64,000 nt of DNA from Pocillopora verrucosa (lineage: Eukaryota; Cnidaria; Anthozoa; Scleractinia; Pocilloporidae): NCBI RefSeq assembly GCF_036669915.1, contig NC_089315.1, forward strand, positions 26,630,432-26,694,431, read 5' to 3'. Numbering within the stretch: the first letter of the stretch is position 1; each line of letters begins with the position of its first letter. Below, in pieces: positions 1 through 12,100 of the stretch. Position numbers and translations under genes: made by a program. The notes under the pieces are model-generated. The model did not search any database. It was not told the origin of the DNA and saw nothing but the letters and a program-made list of their open reading frames with translations.

Positions 1-827
1 CTGCTGAATATTGTTGTGTTCCTCCCTTCATTGGCAGTTGATTCCCAGTCTATTTTCTACGGTCCCTCCTTTTGCTGATCCCTACTCCGTTCTTTCTAAA
101 AGGAACGTGATCATGCAAAATCTTCATTCCACCCCCCTCCCCCTGGTGATAATAATGAATCGTCCCTCACACAATTATTTAACCGAAGAGATTTTCCCGG
201 AGGTTTCAACGCGATAAACTAGCGCAGTTTGTTGGGAGAACAAGTTTAGAGCTTGATTACTCAATCAGTATATATCCCACGTAGGTTTGACAAGTTTTAT
301 CAAATAGCCCTACCCCCTCCCTCCCTTCCCCCTTTTCTTGGTCCCATATTATTCATTGTTGTTGGTTGAGCCTATACACCTGGATTCTAATGTTGACTTT
401 CAATTGCCCTCCTCTCTGTCCGTTATAAAGTGGCGAAATAGGTTTTTTTTTTACTTTAGCAAGTTAAGAAAGTCTTAAGTTAGAAAAAAATGGAAGAAAT
501 TTTATTGCCTGGTGAGGAGGGGGGATGGGAATTTGGGATGGAGCACAGAGGTTTTTGGGAAAACGGAGGAGAACCAGTCATCGCCAACAGAATATAAAGG
601 GAGGAACCATAAAGAGGAACTTCCACTCAACTGCCAGTGAGTGGGGATCATAGGAACATTACAAAACCTTAAGGTCCTTAAGGGGGATCAAGAAAATATT
701 AATCATGACCCTACAAAAATCTTACAGCCCCTCCCAACCCCCTTCCCCGTACCCAAGAATCTCTGACACCGTAGTTTTTCAAATGGCTAAGTCATCAATA
801 CATAAATATTTCATCTTTATCCAACAG
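1..827. other. Non-coding; presumed intron 1 of LRR receptor gene 1
   Basis: I see no convincing exon here. The stretch ends in a pyrimidine-rich acceptor (AG at 826-827) directly before the large LRR exon. By comparison with the second gene, whose signal-peptide exon sits about 6 kb upstream of its large exon, the first exon of gene 1 is expected before the window starts. C-rich and A-rich runs occur around 300-335 and 725-755. The short ORF at 11-217 has no recognisable features. Confidence 0.6.
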
Positions 828-3800
828 ACTTGCAAATGTTCCTGAGAGTCGAAGGAAAAGACTGTTTGCGACGCATTGTTATTCAAGGAACCTTTCCAAA
901 TTACACCTATGACACCTCTTTTACACATGAGCAAGAAAGAAAAGTTCTTCTAGATATTTACACATATACAAATGGCAAGCAATGGTATAATAGCAGTGGA
1001 TGGAATAGTTCAATAGAGCACTGTTCCTGGTATGGAGTCACGTGTCACGGCAATTCATACATCAAGTCCATTGTGCTGCCCTTCAACAACTTGAATGGCT
1101 CTCTCCCTTCCAATTTGTGGAAAATACGAAACTTATTTTCTTTGTGCGTGCCTGGTAACCCAAGCCTTCGTGGTAGACTCGGGGACTTTTTGTTTGGAAA
1201 TATGAGTTTATTGCTGACCTTAGTCATCAGTGCTTCCTCTGTTTCTGGCGAGATCCCTCAGGATATCGTCAATCTTACAAATCTGCAATTCTTTGTAGCC
1301 AGTCCTATGGACGGAGAAGGCCTCACGGGACAGTTGCCAAGAGACTTAGGAAATATGAAGGAGCTACGGATGCTGGATATTGGCGGGAATAATATAACTG
1401 GACAAATACCCAGAAGTATTTCGAAACTGACAAAACTTTATGATCTTACCTTACGAAACACCCCCGGGATGATGTCTGGAAACCTTTCCGACATATTTGC
1501 AATACCTTCGTTGGCGGATGTCTGCGTATCTGGAGTGAATTTAGTAGGAGAGATACCTCGAAAGTTTCCACCAAACATAGCTATCCTTTTATTTCCTGGA
1601 AATAATATATCCGGTAAGCTTCCAGAAATATTTCCGAACAACAGTGCCCTGCGAAACCTTAATCTTGCAAACAATCGTCTTACGGGAGACATTCCCGGCC
1701 ATCTGCTTTTAAAACCACTTGATATTTTAGATCTATCTCAAAACAGGTTTACGTCAATTAATGAAGGCAAGCCATGGTCAAAAGATGACGTGGGAAGCAT
1801 TAGTCTTCACTTATCGTTGGCCGAAAATAGAGGCTTGGCAATTGATTTTCAAAGTTTCATGGGGCTTTTTAATAGCACAGTGACCTTATCTGTCATAAAT
1901 GTAAGCTACTGTGATATAAAAAGTCCTGTCTTGCCGAACCTGTTCAACTTCTTACGATTGTCCTCTTTCGATTTAAGTGGCAATAACTTTTATGGGGAAT
2001 TACCTGATTTTTTTGGCGATGTCTCAGTTCTATCATATATTGACGTTTCTGCAAATAACTTATCAGGTTCTCTACCATTAGGAACTCAAAATTTCATGGC
2101 TCTTCAATACTTAGATATTTCAGGAAATCCTTTCATGAGGAAAGGAACAAGCATATCGGGAAATACCTTTCAGCCAGACTTTTCAAGAATGATCAGGCCT
2201 CATCAAGGAGATCACTATACGTGTCCCGAAGGGCGCTTTACGTTCAATAATGGACGTATTCGGTTAGATCCTACATTTTACCAATACAAGTATTGTATCT
2301 GCGACGCTCATTTTTACGGAGATAATGGACTTTGTAAATCATGCATGGACGGAGGGACGTGCAACCAAGTTGATGTCAATACCTTGGAGGATATCCGCCC
2401 AAACATCATGAGGATAGCTCCCGGCTACTGGCCATCGCCTAATTCTAAGAATGTTACTCATCTCGTCAAGTGTCCAGTACCTGCTGCGTGCAATCCGCTG
2501 GCTTCTTGCACCTGTCGCCTTGGCACATTACCCAACGATCCGCATTTATCCCACACCAAACGTCTATCGCCAAATTTAATCACGACATGCGACCAGTCCC
2601 ACATATGTCATTCAGGAAACACTGACAGATTCTGCTCTCGTTGTGAAGAAGGATTTTATAAAATTGGCGGATTGTGCTACCAATGTGTGAAAGGAGATCT
2701 TACTTACTACTACTTTTTCATTCCTATTTTTGCCATTTCTTTCTTTGTTCTGCTTTGGTCATTTTTTTATTTCAACTTGCGACCTGTTAAATGGTTCATG
2801 GTAACAGCAGTACATTTTCTCTTAATGCTGATCTTTATGCTTTTGGAATTTTTACCCACTTGGGTTTTTAAATTGAACCTGGTGGTTTTCGTGTTGTGTA
2901 TGACTAGTCGAGGGAAAGGTTCAAAGTCACTCATCAGCATCGCAGTGTTTTATATTCAAACCCTGGACTTCATGGTTTCTAGCTCAAACGTTTGGCCTCC
3001 AAAAATCATTGCAGCTCAAAGCTACTTGAGTAGCTACTGGAATTTGTATTTCCCTTCACTTTCATGCGATTTACCTTCTCTTTTCAATCCTGTTGGTAAG
3101 TTTGCTTTTATTCTCCTTCTTCCAATTGGTTTCTTGGCACTTGTGGGTGTCTACTTTATAGTTATGCTGAGCTACAACAAGGTTCGTCCCCGAGAAGGAC
3201 GAATGGAAAATGTTCACTTTAAATGCCGTCAAAGTGCCTTTTTCTGTTTAAGTTTCACTTACTTTCCAGTTGTAAAGCAAACTCTTTCCATCTTACGCCC
3301 ATGCCAAAATGACCGTGATGTTCTGTACATGCCAAATTCCCCTTGGATAGAATGCACATCTGTTACTTACAGAACGCTATCAGCTCTTGGTTTTGTCTCC
3401 GTAGTGGTCTACGTGATTGGGTTTCCTTTGCTTCTCTCCTCACTCATGTTCTTCTTCTTTCGAAAAAGAAACAGCATGAGCCAAGACGATCGTGAAAAAC
3501 TTGACACGTGGCTTGGTCCTGCTTATTTACCTTACAAACCAAGGTATCAGCAGTACTTTGAGATTGTAATGCTACTCCGTCGCCTGTTACTAGCCATTGC
3601 GTTATCCATAATTTCGTCTTCCTCTACTTTACAAACCTTCGCTGTCTGGGTCCTTCTCGTGGGCTTTGCTATAATTCATCTGTGTTTTCATCCTTATAAC
3701 GATCTTCCTCATCACAAGTTTGCTTCTGAAAACTTTTTTGAGCCCCTTGTTTTGCTGGTGCTTTCAATGTCCTTCATACTGTTGAGGTTCTCGGCCATGG

Positions 3801-4027
3801 AAAGCTCCATGAGTTATTCAGCAGCATATGTGTGGATTGTAATTGTTATTAACTCTTGCATTCTTCTCCTATTAATGGGCGTTATTTTCTACCGTCTTAT
3901 AATAACTGGGTATGAAGATTCTCATGGGTGCTCTTATGGCGGAAGCGGCGTGAATGAAGAAAGAACCAATTTGCTGTCCGTGAACAGCCAACATTGGGGA
4001 GACACAGAAGTCGACGACATCGACTAA
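828..4027 (+). CDS. LRR / cysteine-rich / multi-pass membrane receptor, gene 1 (last exon)
   Basis: Large terminal exon encoding about 1065 residues, partial at the N-terminus. Order of parts: an LRR N-cap-like stretch with W..WYG.TC (about residues 50-75); roughly 12-14 leucine-rich repeats of the plant-type LxxNxLxGxIP pattern to about residue 440; a cysteine-rich EGF/GCC-like region (about 464-620, many C-x2-C and C-x-C pairs); then about 8-10 hydrophobic segments (about 623-1025); and a short hydrophilic tail. No kinase or TIR domain follows. A surface receptor or channel-like role is inference. The first in-frame codons are TTG and an internal ATG, but an acceptor at 826-827 and the same phase-1 boundary in gene 2 show that the true start is in an upstream exon carrying a signal peptide. 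Many N-x-S/T sites lie in the ectodomain. The stop at 4025-4027 is in the same region as in gene 2. Confidence 0.88.
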
Positions 4028-5264
4028 TTTAAATTTTTTTCCTATCTGAACGTCCTGCATAATTAACTATCATAGATACAGTTGATACTCATCGTTCAAG
4101 ATCTTGTGACTTAAGCCTACTACTTAATTTTGGCTCCAACCAAAAAGTTTATTACTATAGTTACAAGTTTCAGTTTTCAGTCTAAAACCACCTAAAAGAC
4201 CGTGGCGTCGTTTAGGGAATTGTATTTGTTAACTCTATAATATGTTGGGGTTATAGATTCTTTCCTCTTTCGGTGTTATTTTTCCGGTTCTAAAAGATTA
4301 GTAGTCTAAAAAACGATGAAAACAAAAGACAGCCCGAGGTTAAAACTATATCACAACATAACACGGGCCAGTAAAGGTAGAGAAAGAGTTCTTCTCCCTA
4401 ATTCATTGTGTATCCAAAGAGCTCCGTGTAATCACTTTTGAAATAGATGGCGTTTCTGTAGGTTTTCTAGTTGAGTGCGTTGGGTACTTTATGTCGAATG
4501 TTATTTTATGAACGCTGGTTATGTATTAGACGTTTTTCTGTATCGAGCACCTTTGATATGAAATCAAGGGGGATATTTGTTGGTTCAGGGATGAAATACA
4601 TGTCTAGGTATAATGCAACAATGACTTAAGGTACTCTTCTCTGTTTATGGAATATGGATTTTCATTCAAGTTTGATTAAGTGGCATACTGAGTCTTAGGT
4701 ACAAAAACAATGTTTAGCTACTACTATGTTAGAGTTGTTCATCTTTATCTCTACCATGCCACAGAAGATACAGCCGAACAGAACACAAGAAAGCTACGCT
4801 CTATGGAAATCTGTTCAGTGAAACCTGCTCTTGTTTCTGGAGCGCGTTTTACTCTCAGTGACTGTAATTAACGAGCATGTTTCCTGCTCAGATCGTTTTT
4901 TAACTTCTTCAGAGGGAGGGGCTGTGGGGTATTAGCCGCCCCCCCCCCCCCCACTTAAAAAAAAACTTGTCCCACTTAGCTTGTCCTCATCCTCTGCTTT
5001 AATGGCTGAAGCTCATACGTTCGTCTTTAGTCTAGCTCAGCATTAACTTGTAAGATATATATATCGATATCTTGAACCAAGTTTTTTTTCAAGTGTCAGA
5101 GAAAATGATATACTACACGTTTCTATATTAAAACTTTAAAACTCAGTTTTGTACTAAGTTTAAGGTATCTTGAATTAAAACTTTCTCTGCAATGTGGAAG
5201 TAATCATTTACGATACGAACAAATATTACAGGGAGAGTCGTTGGGCTGCGGAATTAAGGGAGGG
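4028..5264. other. 3' flank and spacer after LRR gene 1
   Basis: No coding sequence is supported. It contains the presumed 3' UTR of LRR gene 1, a poly-C/poly-A run near 4940-4970 and AT-rich sequence. The equivalent of this 1.2 kb spacer is missing after the middle, decayed LRR copy, where the sequence jumps from the end of the coding fragment straight to the equivalent of position 5265. Confidence 0.5.
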
Positions 5265-7215
5265 AGGGGGTGAGAGGTGATGGGGGATATCGTATGTAAG
5301 GCCAAGGTGGGATCTCTACCCACATTCTCTGAAGTGTCCTATTCTCCGTTCCTTTCGACAAGCTGACCTATCAACGCCTTACCCGCCATGAAAAATTCTG
5401 TCTACGTTATCAAGTTGATCGGGATACAGGATGGCTTCGAAAACTTCACAGTTTTATTCTTCGAAATTGTATCAGGAAACGTTGTCTTCTTACAAATTTC
5501 CCAGCAAGGCTTATTTTTGGTGCTCATGACTCGACAGACATTTGATAACTATCGCAGGTTTCGAAACTACAGTTTTTCTTCTAAATTGTATCAGGAGACG
5601 TTTTCTTCTAAAAGGTTTTTTGTTTTATTCTTCTAAATTGTATCAGGAAACGTTGTCGTCTTAAAGGTCCGTTGTTGGCAAATTTATTTTATACGAACGA
5701 GCGGAATCACGAGGTTGCAAATTATGTTTCACTTCTTTGCAATTCATATTGATATCGGTTGCTAAATGACGACAACCAACTCTGTAAAAATTCCCCGCAC
5801 AGCTTATTTTTGGTGCTCATGACTCAGCAGACGTTTGAAAACTATTACAGGTTTCGAAACTGCATTGGTGATTGGATGTATGCGATGTCTGCATATTTCA
5901 ACTCTAATTACAGAGGCAGTTAAGAGTAAAATTTGCAAACTACCCAGGCCGTTAATTTGATAAAACCTGCGAAAAAAGCAACTGTGCTCTGTTCACCTGC
6001 TTCTTATTCAAAGTTCAGGGTAAAAAAAGACTCGCCGTAATGATATTCAGTCCTCGTATCCTGTTCGAAATATCTAGGAAACGCTCCTTCTGAAACTCCT
6101 GATAGCTGCTTTCAGTTTAAGTGTTTCTCAAGATCGAAGTAGAACAAAAAATAGTAATTGCCTGAAACAACCAGGTGTTAGCCCGCCGAAAGCAAGTAAT
6201 GATAATCTCACTTGAATGACCTACTCAGGGACTGCAATTTCTCCTTTAAAAATCTTTTTTGTTTTCTTATGAACCCCTAGCCCCTCTTTTTCACGATCTG
6301 TTTAGCTTTATTAGTTTTCTAGAATTCAACAAAGAATTAAAATAAGAGTGTTGAAAAGAACTCCGCCTAAAGCTGCAAATTCACTTCCGCACACTTGCTT
6401 CCTTTTTAACGTATCACTGACATTCTTATTTTAGGAATCATGACAGGCGTCCAAAATAGCTCTCGTTACGCCCGTTTGCAATTTGATGTGCAAATAAAAG
6501 GAACACCGTGTAAACGATACTCTTATAAAGCTAGAAACATGGCCAAATGCGAAACCCAGAAGGAAGCTTCGCGGACCAAAGCATCATGAGGCGATAGCCG
6601 GGTGCAACCTCTAGCTTCTTGAGTGCTAAGAAAACCACCCAAGTATATTCATAACTTGATAGTTGCACGCTGCACGCTAACCATTTCTTTTGTAACATTA
6701 AGACTTTCAAACATCTTTCGTTTCGTGTAGAAAACAAAAAAGCAAAACAAACTGACGTCAGCATGCAACCCACGGGCAAATGGATGGAGCATATTATCCG
6801 CAGATTGTTGATCTGGTCTGTTTTGACTTAGGTTGACGACGGAGAAATGCGATTATTAGTTATTTGAATGTTGGTTCTTTATTTTCATGCCTGCATGAAG
6901 ATGTCTTGACGAAGAGGAAAAAAAAGAAATAGGTTGCGTAAGTCCCGCGGAAATTATTCCGTTGTACACTAGAGGCTGCACCACGATATTAAATTTATTT
7001 TTAAAGTCTTGTAAAGTAAGAAAGTTGTTCTGGTCATCTTTGAAATGTTTTACATCGCCAATACCATGGTCGTGTCATACTTTTAAAAAGAAGGGCTGTT
7101 CATCAATTCTAATAAGCAAGTTGTGCTAAATACTTTGTTCAAGAAATAGACTTTCGAAGGTTATGCATTCCTCAAAACTGATTTTTGGTCATAATAGTAG
7201 AAATTCGTTTATGAA
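5265..7215 (+). repeat. Tandem duplication unit A (LRR first-exon region, decayed)
   Basis: This block is paralogous to about 7985 through 12205 once the 2.2 kb mobile element in the latter is removed. Shared landmarks in order: a G-rich start with a GATATCGTAT core, several repeats of 'tctaaattgtatcaggaaacg', the first-exon coding region, a conserved 'gactgacgtcagcatg' stretch, and a segment around 7070-7130 that is the empty target site of the mobile element. It shows that the upstream and first-exon region of the LRR gene was duplicated in tandem. Confidence 0.8.
6440..6589 (+). pseudogene. Decayed first exon of a third LRR receptor copy
   Basis: Homologous to the first-exon ORF of LRR gene 2 (9010-9277). 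The N-terminal part and the segment containing ETQKEASRTK are kept. The part encoding the hydrophobic signal peptide and the splice donor is deleted, so the frame runs into TGA at 6587-6589. It therefore cannot supply a signal peptide or splice to a downstream exon. It belongs with the C-terminal coding fragment at 7398-7985 as the remains of one middle gene copy. Confidence 0.75.
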
Positions 7216-7269
7216 TTTTCCCGGAGTTCTTTAAGATTTTTTACTCAAGAATATTTCATTGGACATTTA

Positions 7270-7400
7270 TGCTTACAGTAGGTTTGAGAGCTCTTTCTTT
7301 ATTCAATTGTCTACAGATATGCCTGAATAATTCGCGTAATTCTTCTCTAATCATGAGCTTCACGACTGTACACTGACTGCATATTGTTCAGCAAGCTGAT
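7270..7400 (-). pseudogene. Fragment of the COPE 3' end inside the LRR array
   Basis: Nearly identical to the COPE terminal exon plus 3' UTR at about 19889-20020, in the same orientation. The last 13 COPE codons and the stop are kept with only two synonymous changes (reverse strand, 7356-7400). It is cut off mid-exon and joined directly to LRR coding sequence with the shared bases TGAT at the junction. It has no promoter or upstream exons and is interpreted as filler DNA at a deletion breakpoint in the middle LRR copy. Confidence 0.8.
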
Positions 7401-7985
7401 TGGGTTTCCTTTGCTTCTCTCCTCACTCATATTCTTTTTCGTTCGGAAAAGAAACAGTATGAGCTTGAAAAACTTGATACATGGCATGGTCTTGCTTATT
7501 TACCCTACAAACCAAGGTATCAGCAGCACTTTGATTGTAATCCTACTCCGCCGCCAGTTACTAGCCATTGCGTTGTCCATAATTTCGTGATCCTCTACTT
7601 TACAAACCTTCGTTGTCGGGGTAATTCTCGTGGGCTTTGCTATAATTCATCTGTGTTTTTATCCTTACAGTGATCTTCCTCATCACAACTTTGCTTCTGA
7701 AAACTCGTTTAAGCCCCTTATTTTGCTTGTGCTTTCGATGTCCTTCATCCTGTTGAGGTTCTCGGCCTTGGAAAGCTCCATGAGTTCTACAACAGCTTCT
7801 GTGTGGATTATAATTGTTATCAACTCTTGAATCCTTCTCCTATTAATGGGCATTATTTTCTACCGTCTTATAATAACTGGGTATGAAAATTTAAGTGAGT
7901 GCTTTTGTAGTGGAAGCGGCGCGAATGCAGAAAGAACCAACTTTCAGTCCGTGAATCAATTTGCTGTCCGTGAACAGCCGACATT
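7398..7985 (+). pseudogene. C-terminal fragment of an LRR receptor gene
   Basis: Close copy of LRR gene 1 from about 3419 to 3998, the last membrane segments and cytoplasmic tail. Several small deletions shift the frame, for example loss of the QDDRE region after NSMS. Stops occur at 7588-7590 and after the INS at 7828-7830. The copy ends at 'gaacagccgacattggg', where it passes into duplication unit B. It is non-functional and corresponds to the end of the middle copy in a three-gene tandem array. Confidence 0.88.
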
Positions 7986-8181
7986 GGGTGAGAGGTGGTG
8001 AGGGATATCGTATTTAAGGCCAAGGTCGGGTGTCTATCTACATTCTCCGAAGTGTCCTGTTCTCAGTTCGTTTCGGTAAGCCTACCTCCTAACGTTTTAT
8101 TCGCTGCGAAAATTTTTCTGTACGTTACTTAAACGTTTTATTCTTTTAAATTCTATCAGGAAATGTTGTCTTCTTAAAAAT

Positions 8182-8210
8182 AAGCCGTGAGGGGAGTCCC
8201 CTCACGGCTT
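8182..8210. repeat. Perfect 14-bp inverted repeat with a 1-nt loop
   Basis: Arms AAGCCGTGAGGGGA and TCCCCTCACGGCTT are exact reverse complements separated by a single G. The matching spot in unit A (about 5497-5515) has an imperfect, different sequence. This suggests that the palindrome arose here by template switching rather than being inherited. Confidence 0.85.
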
Positions 8211-9129
8211 ACTTTTGGTTTTCATGACTCGGCAGACATTTGTTATTACAGGTTTCGAAACTATAGTTTTATACCTCTAAAGTGTATCAGGAAACTTTGT
8301 CTTCTTAATGGTTTGTTGTTGGCAAATTTATTTTATATGAACGTGCGGAAGTATGAGGTGGCAAATTATCTTTAACTTCTTCGCAGTTCATATTTATACC
8401 TGTTGCTAACTGATGCCAACCCAACATTGATCATTGGACATATGCAATGTCTGTACATCTCAACTCTATTTATAGAGACAATTAAGAGTAAAATTTGCAA
8501 ACTACATCAACCCAAGCCGTTAATTTGTTAATTTGACCTGCGAAGAAAGCAACTGTGCTTTGCTCACCTGTTTCTTACTCACAGTTTAGTATGAAGCCAT
8601 CCAAGACTCGCCGTAACGATATTCAGTCCTCATTTCCTGTTCAAAATATCTGGGAACTGCTTCTTCTGAAACTCCTGATACTTGCTTTCAGTTTAAGTGT
8701 TCCTTAAGATCGAAGTAAAACAAACAATAGTAATTATTTGAAATAACCAAAGGTCAGCCAGCTGAAAGCAGTTAATGATAATCTCATTTGAATGACCTAC
8801 TCAGGGACTGCAGTTTTCTCTTTTAAATAATCTTTTTTTTCTTGTGAACCCCTTCCTTCCTTTTTCACGATCTGTTTAGTTTTATCTTTGTTTTAAAATT
8901 CAACAAAGAATTGAAATAAGAGTGTTGAAAAGAACTCCGCCTAGAGCTGCAGATTTACTTCCAGACACTTCCTTTTCAACGCATCACTGGCATTCTTATT
9001 TTAGAAATCATGAAAAGCCTCAAAAATTTTCCAAGGCGCTTAAAAGTGCCATGGCATGACGCCCGTCTGCAATTTAATGTGCAATTAAAGGGAACACTGT
9101 GTAAACTATACTCCTACAGACCTGAAAAC

Positions 9130-12100
9130 ATGGCCAGGTTCGGAACCCAGAAGGAAGCTTCGCGGACCAAAAGCATCAAATTTCCGTTTCCGTTTATTTT
9201 CCTGGGCATCGTTTTTTACCAAATAGTTGGTTTGCAAGTTGGACAAGCTGAAGCATTGTGGCCTCGAGATACTTATGGTGAGTACAAGAAAATAGAGTTA
9301 TGGCGTAGTAAACACTTGAGTCATCTGATTTCAATTTCGAGTTATGGATGCACGCGGAAAGTTGCTAAGCACGGAAAAAGCATCAGAGTCCGTGAGTCCG
9401 TCCGGAGTTAAGCTTCTTGAGTGCTAAGAAAACTTCTGAAGTGTATCCATAACTTGATGGTTGTACGCTGCACGCTACCTTTTTTTTTTTATTACATTAA
9501 GACTTTCAAACTTCTTTCGTTTCGTGTAGAAAACAAAAAAGCAAAACAAACTGACGTCAGCATGCTACCCACGAGCAAATGGATCGAGCATATTACCTGC
9601 AGACTGTTGATCTGGTCTGTTTTGACTTAGTTGACGACGGAGGAATATGATTATTGGTTTATTTGAATATTGGTTCTTGATTTTCATGCATGCATGAACA
9701 TGTCTTGACGAAGAGGAAAAAAATAATTAAGCTGGGTAAGTCCCGCGGAAATTATTCCGTTGTATACTAAAGGCTGTACCACGATATAAAATTCATTTTG
9801 AAAGTCTTGTTAAGCAGGAAGGTTTTTCTCGTCATCTTTGGAATTTTTACTTCTCCAATAAAATTGTCGTGTCATACTTTTAAGAGCGCTTGTCTGTAAA
9901 AATTAAAGATATGGCGGCAAGGGTGGAAAATTCGATTTCTTTCTTATTTTAATGTTAGATAGGCTAGGCTATAACCAAAATCACTGCATATTTTTTTTGG
10001 CGAAATATCTTTTTATTTCAGGAAAAAATACAAATAACGAAATTCCGTTAAAATCGTCATTTTTAGCAGAAAATTATTGCACGAGTTTGAGGGCTTCGCG
10101 TGCAAAAACGAATCACTATCTCGTCTTTTAAACACTCAAATCTTCTTTTTCGATCTCATAAGACCTCACAAAATGATTTTTGTAAACATTGCGCTCTTCT
10201 TTACGCTTATAATAATTTAATTTCGAAAGCATGCATTTCTCTTCAGTAAAAATACTTCGTGAATAAAATTAATTTTCACCATGTGCTAAACCTTCAAATG
10301 GATTAAACTTCTGGTGGTTGAATTTCGAAAAGATGTTCTCAATACGACTGTAAAAATTTGTTCGGGCAAATGATTGAGAGCGATACAAAAGCTTTTCAAA
10401 GTCCGTTAAAATGCAGTTATTTGACCTTTTGCGGTCAACATTCCATTTTAATATGTTTTAACCAATATGAGGCCGAAAAATGTACATAGAAACATATTTG
10501 CAAATGCTCTAACTTCATTTACCGCAGAAGACCGATTCAGATACCATTTGATTAAAAATTAATTTTTAAAATTAAAATTTTGTAAATTAATTTTGAAAGC
10601 CGACCTATGACTTGCGATATTCTTGGTGCATGAAAGTAAAGGAATAATTTCCGTTTCACACTTTCGATCTCTAGTGTCGTAACAACAAACTCCGCCAATA
10701 AGCGACTTGAACGAACAACAACCTTCCAGTTATGTAACAAAGTTGACCGTGTAAGTAAGTGTATTTGTGAAAAACAAAGTCCGAAGCCCCGCTTCTAAGC
10801 AAACAATAGGTATCGTAAATTACCATAAACCAGGTTTTGTTTACTCAGGCTTACTACTTTTAGCAGGTACTAAATTTAGCTTTTTAACGAGTATTAGCCA
10901 AAGGCCCGATCTCCGCGACTTACATGTAAGAGATTTCGATGTTCACAAGAACAAAAAATCTGAGCAGCAGAGTGACGTCTTGTTACTTTCCCCTTCCCAT
11001 ACCCCCTAAAAAATAACTTTCCATTGTATGATTTGCATTGCGTGACGACTCTTCGTATACAACACAACGTTGAATGCAACACATGTGTAGTGCCACTTTT
11101 CAAAGCATCGATCAGATCTGCTGCACCGCAAACCGAACAACACTCACAGTCAACTGAACCGCTGGATAAGATGCCATAGTGCAGAAAGATGTCAAACGTT
11201 TTACAACGAAGGTTGGTGACAGTTCGCAGATTGACAGACAGTTTCATCGGACGTTATAAATACGACGAGCGACAAGACAACCACAGTAAATTGGTCTTTG
11301 GATGTTTCTTCTACAGCAAATGAGGTTAGAGCATTTGGAAATGTGTACCCATGTACATTTCCCGGCCTTATATGGGTTGAAACATATTAAAATATGTGTG
11401 TGACTCGCGACTGGAATATTGAGCGTGAAAGGTCAAATAACTGCATTTTAACGGAATTTGAAAAGCTTTTGTATCGCTCTCGATCATTTGCCCAAAGAAA
11501 TTTTTACAGTAATATTGAGAACATCTTTTCGCAATTCTACCGCCAAAAGCTTAATCCATTTGAAGGTTTAGCACATGCTGAAAATTACCTTTACTCACAA
11601 AGTACTTTTACTGAAGAGAAATGTATGCTTTCGAATTTAAATTATTTTACACGCAAAGAGGAACGCAGTGTTTACAAAAATCGTTTTGTAAGGTCTTATG
11701 AGCTTGAAAAAGAAAGATTTGAGTGTTAAAAAGACGAGATAGTGATTTGTATTTGAACGTGAAGCCCTCAAACTTGTGCGATAATTTGCTGCTAAAAATG
11801 ACGATTTTAACGGAATTTTGATATTTGTATTTTTCTCTGAAATAAAACGATATTTTGCCAAAAAAGTATCCAGTGATTTTAGTCATAGTCTAGCCTATCT
11901 AATATTAAAATAAGAAAGAAATCGAATTTTTCACCCTTGCCGCGAAATTTAGAATTTGTCTGATTTTTACAGACAAGCGCTCTTAAAAAGAAGGGTTGTT
12001 CATCAAAGAAATCGAATTTTTCACCCTTGCCGCGAAATTTGGAATTTGTCTGATTTTTACAGACAAGCGCTCTTAAAAAGAAGGGTTGTTCATCAATTCT

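Noticed and set aside
11394..11729. 111-aa ORF on the + strand
   Set aside because: It lies in the right arm of the foldback element; the mirrored left arm shows it is non-coding repeat.
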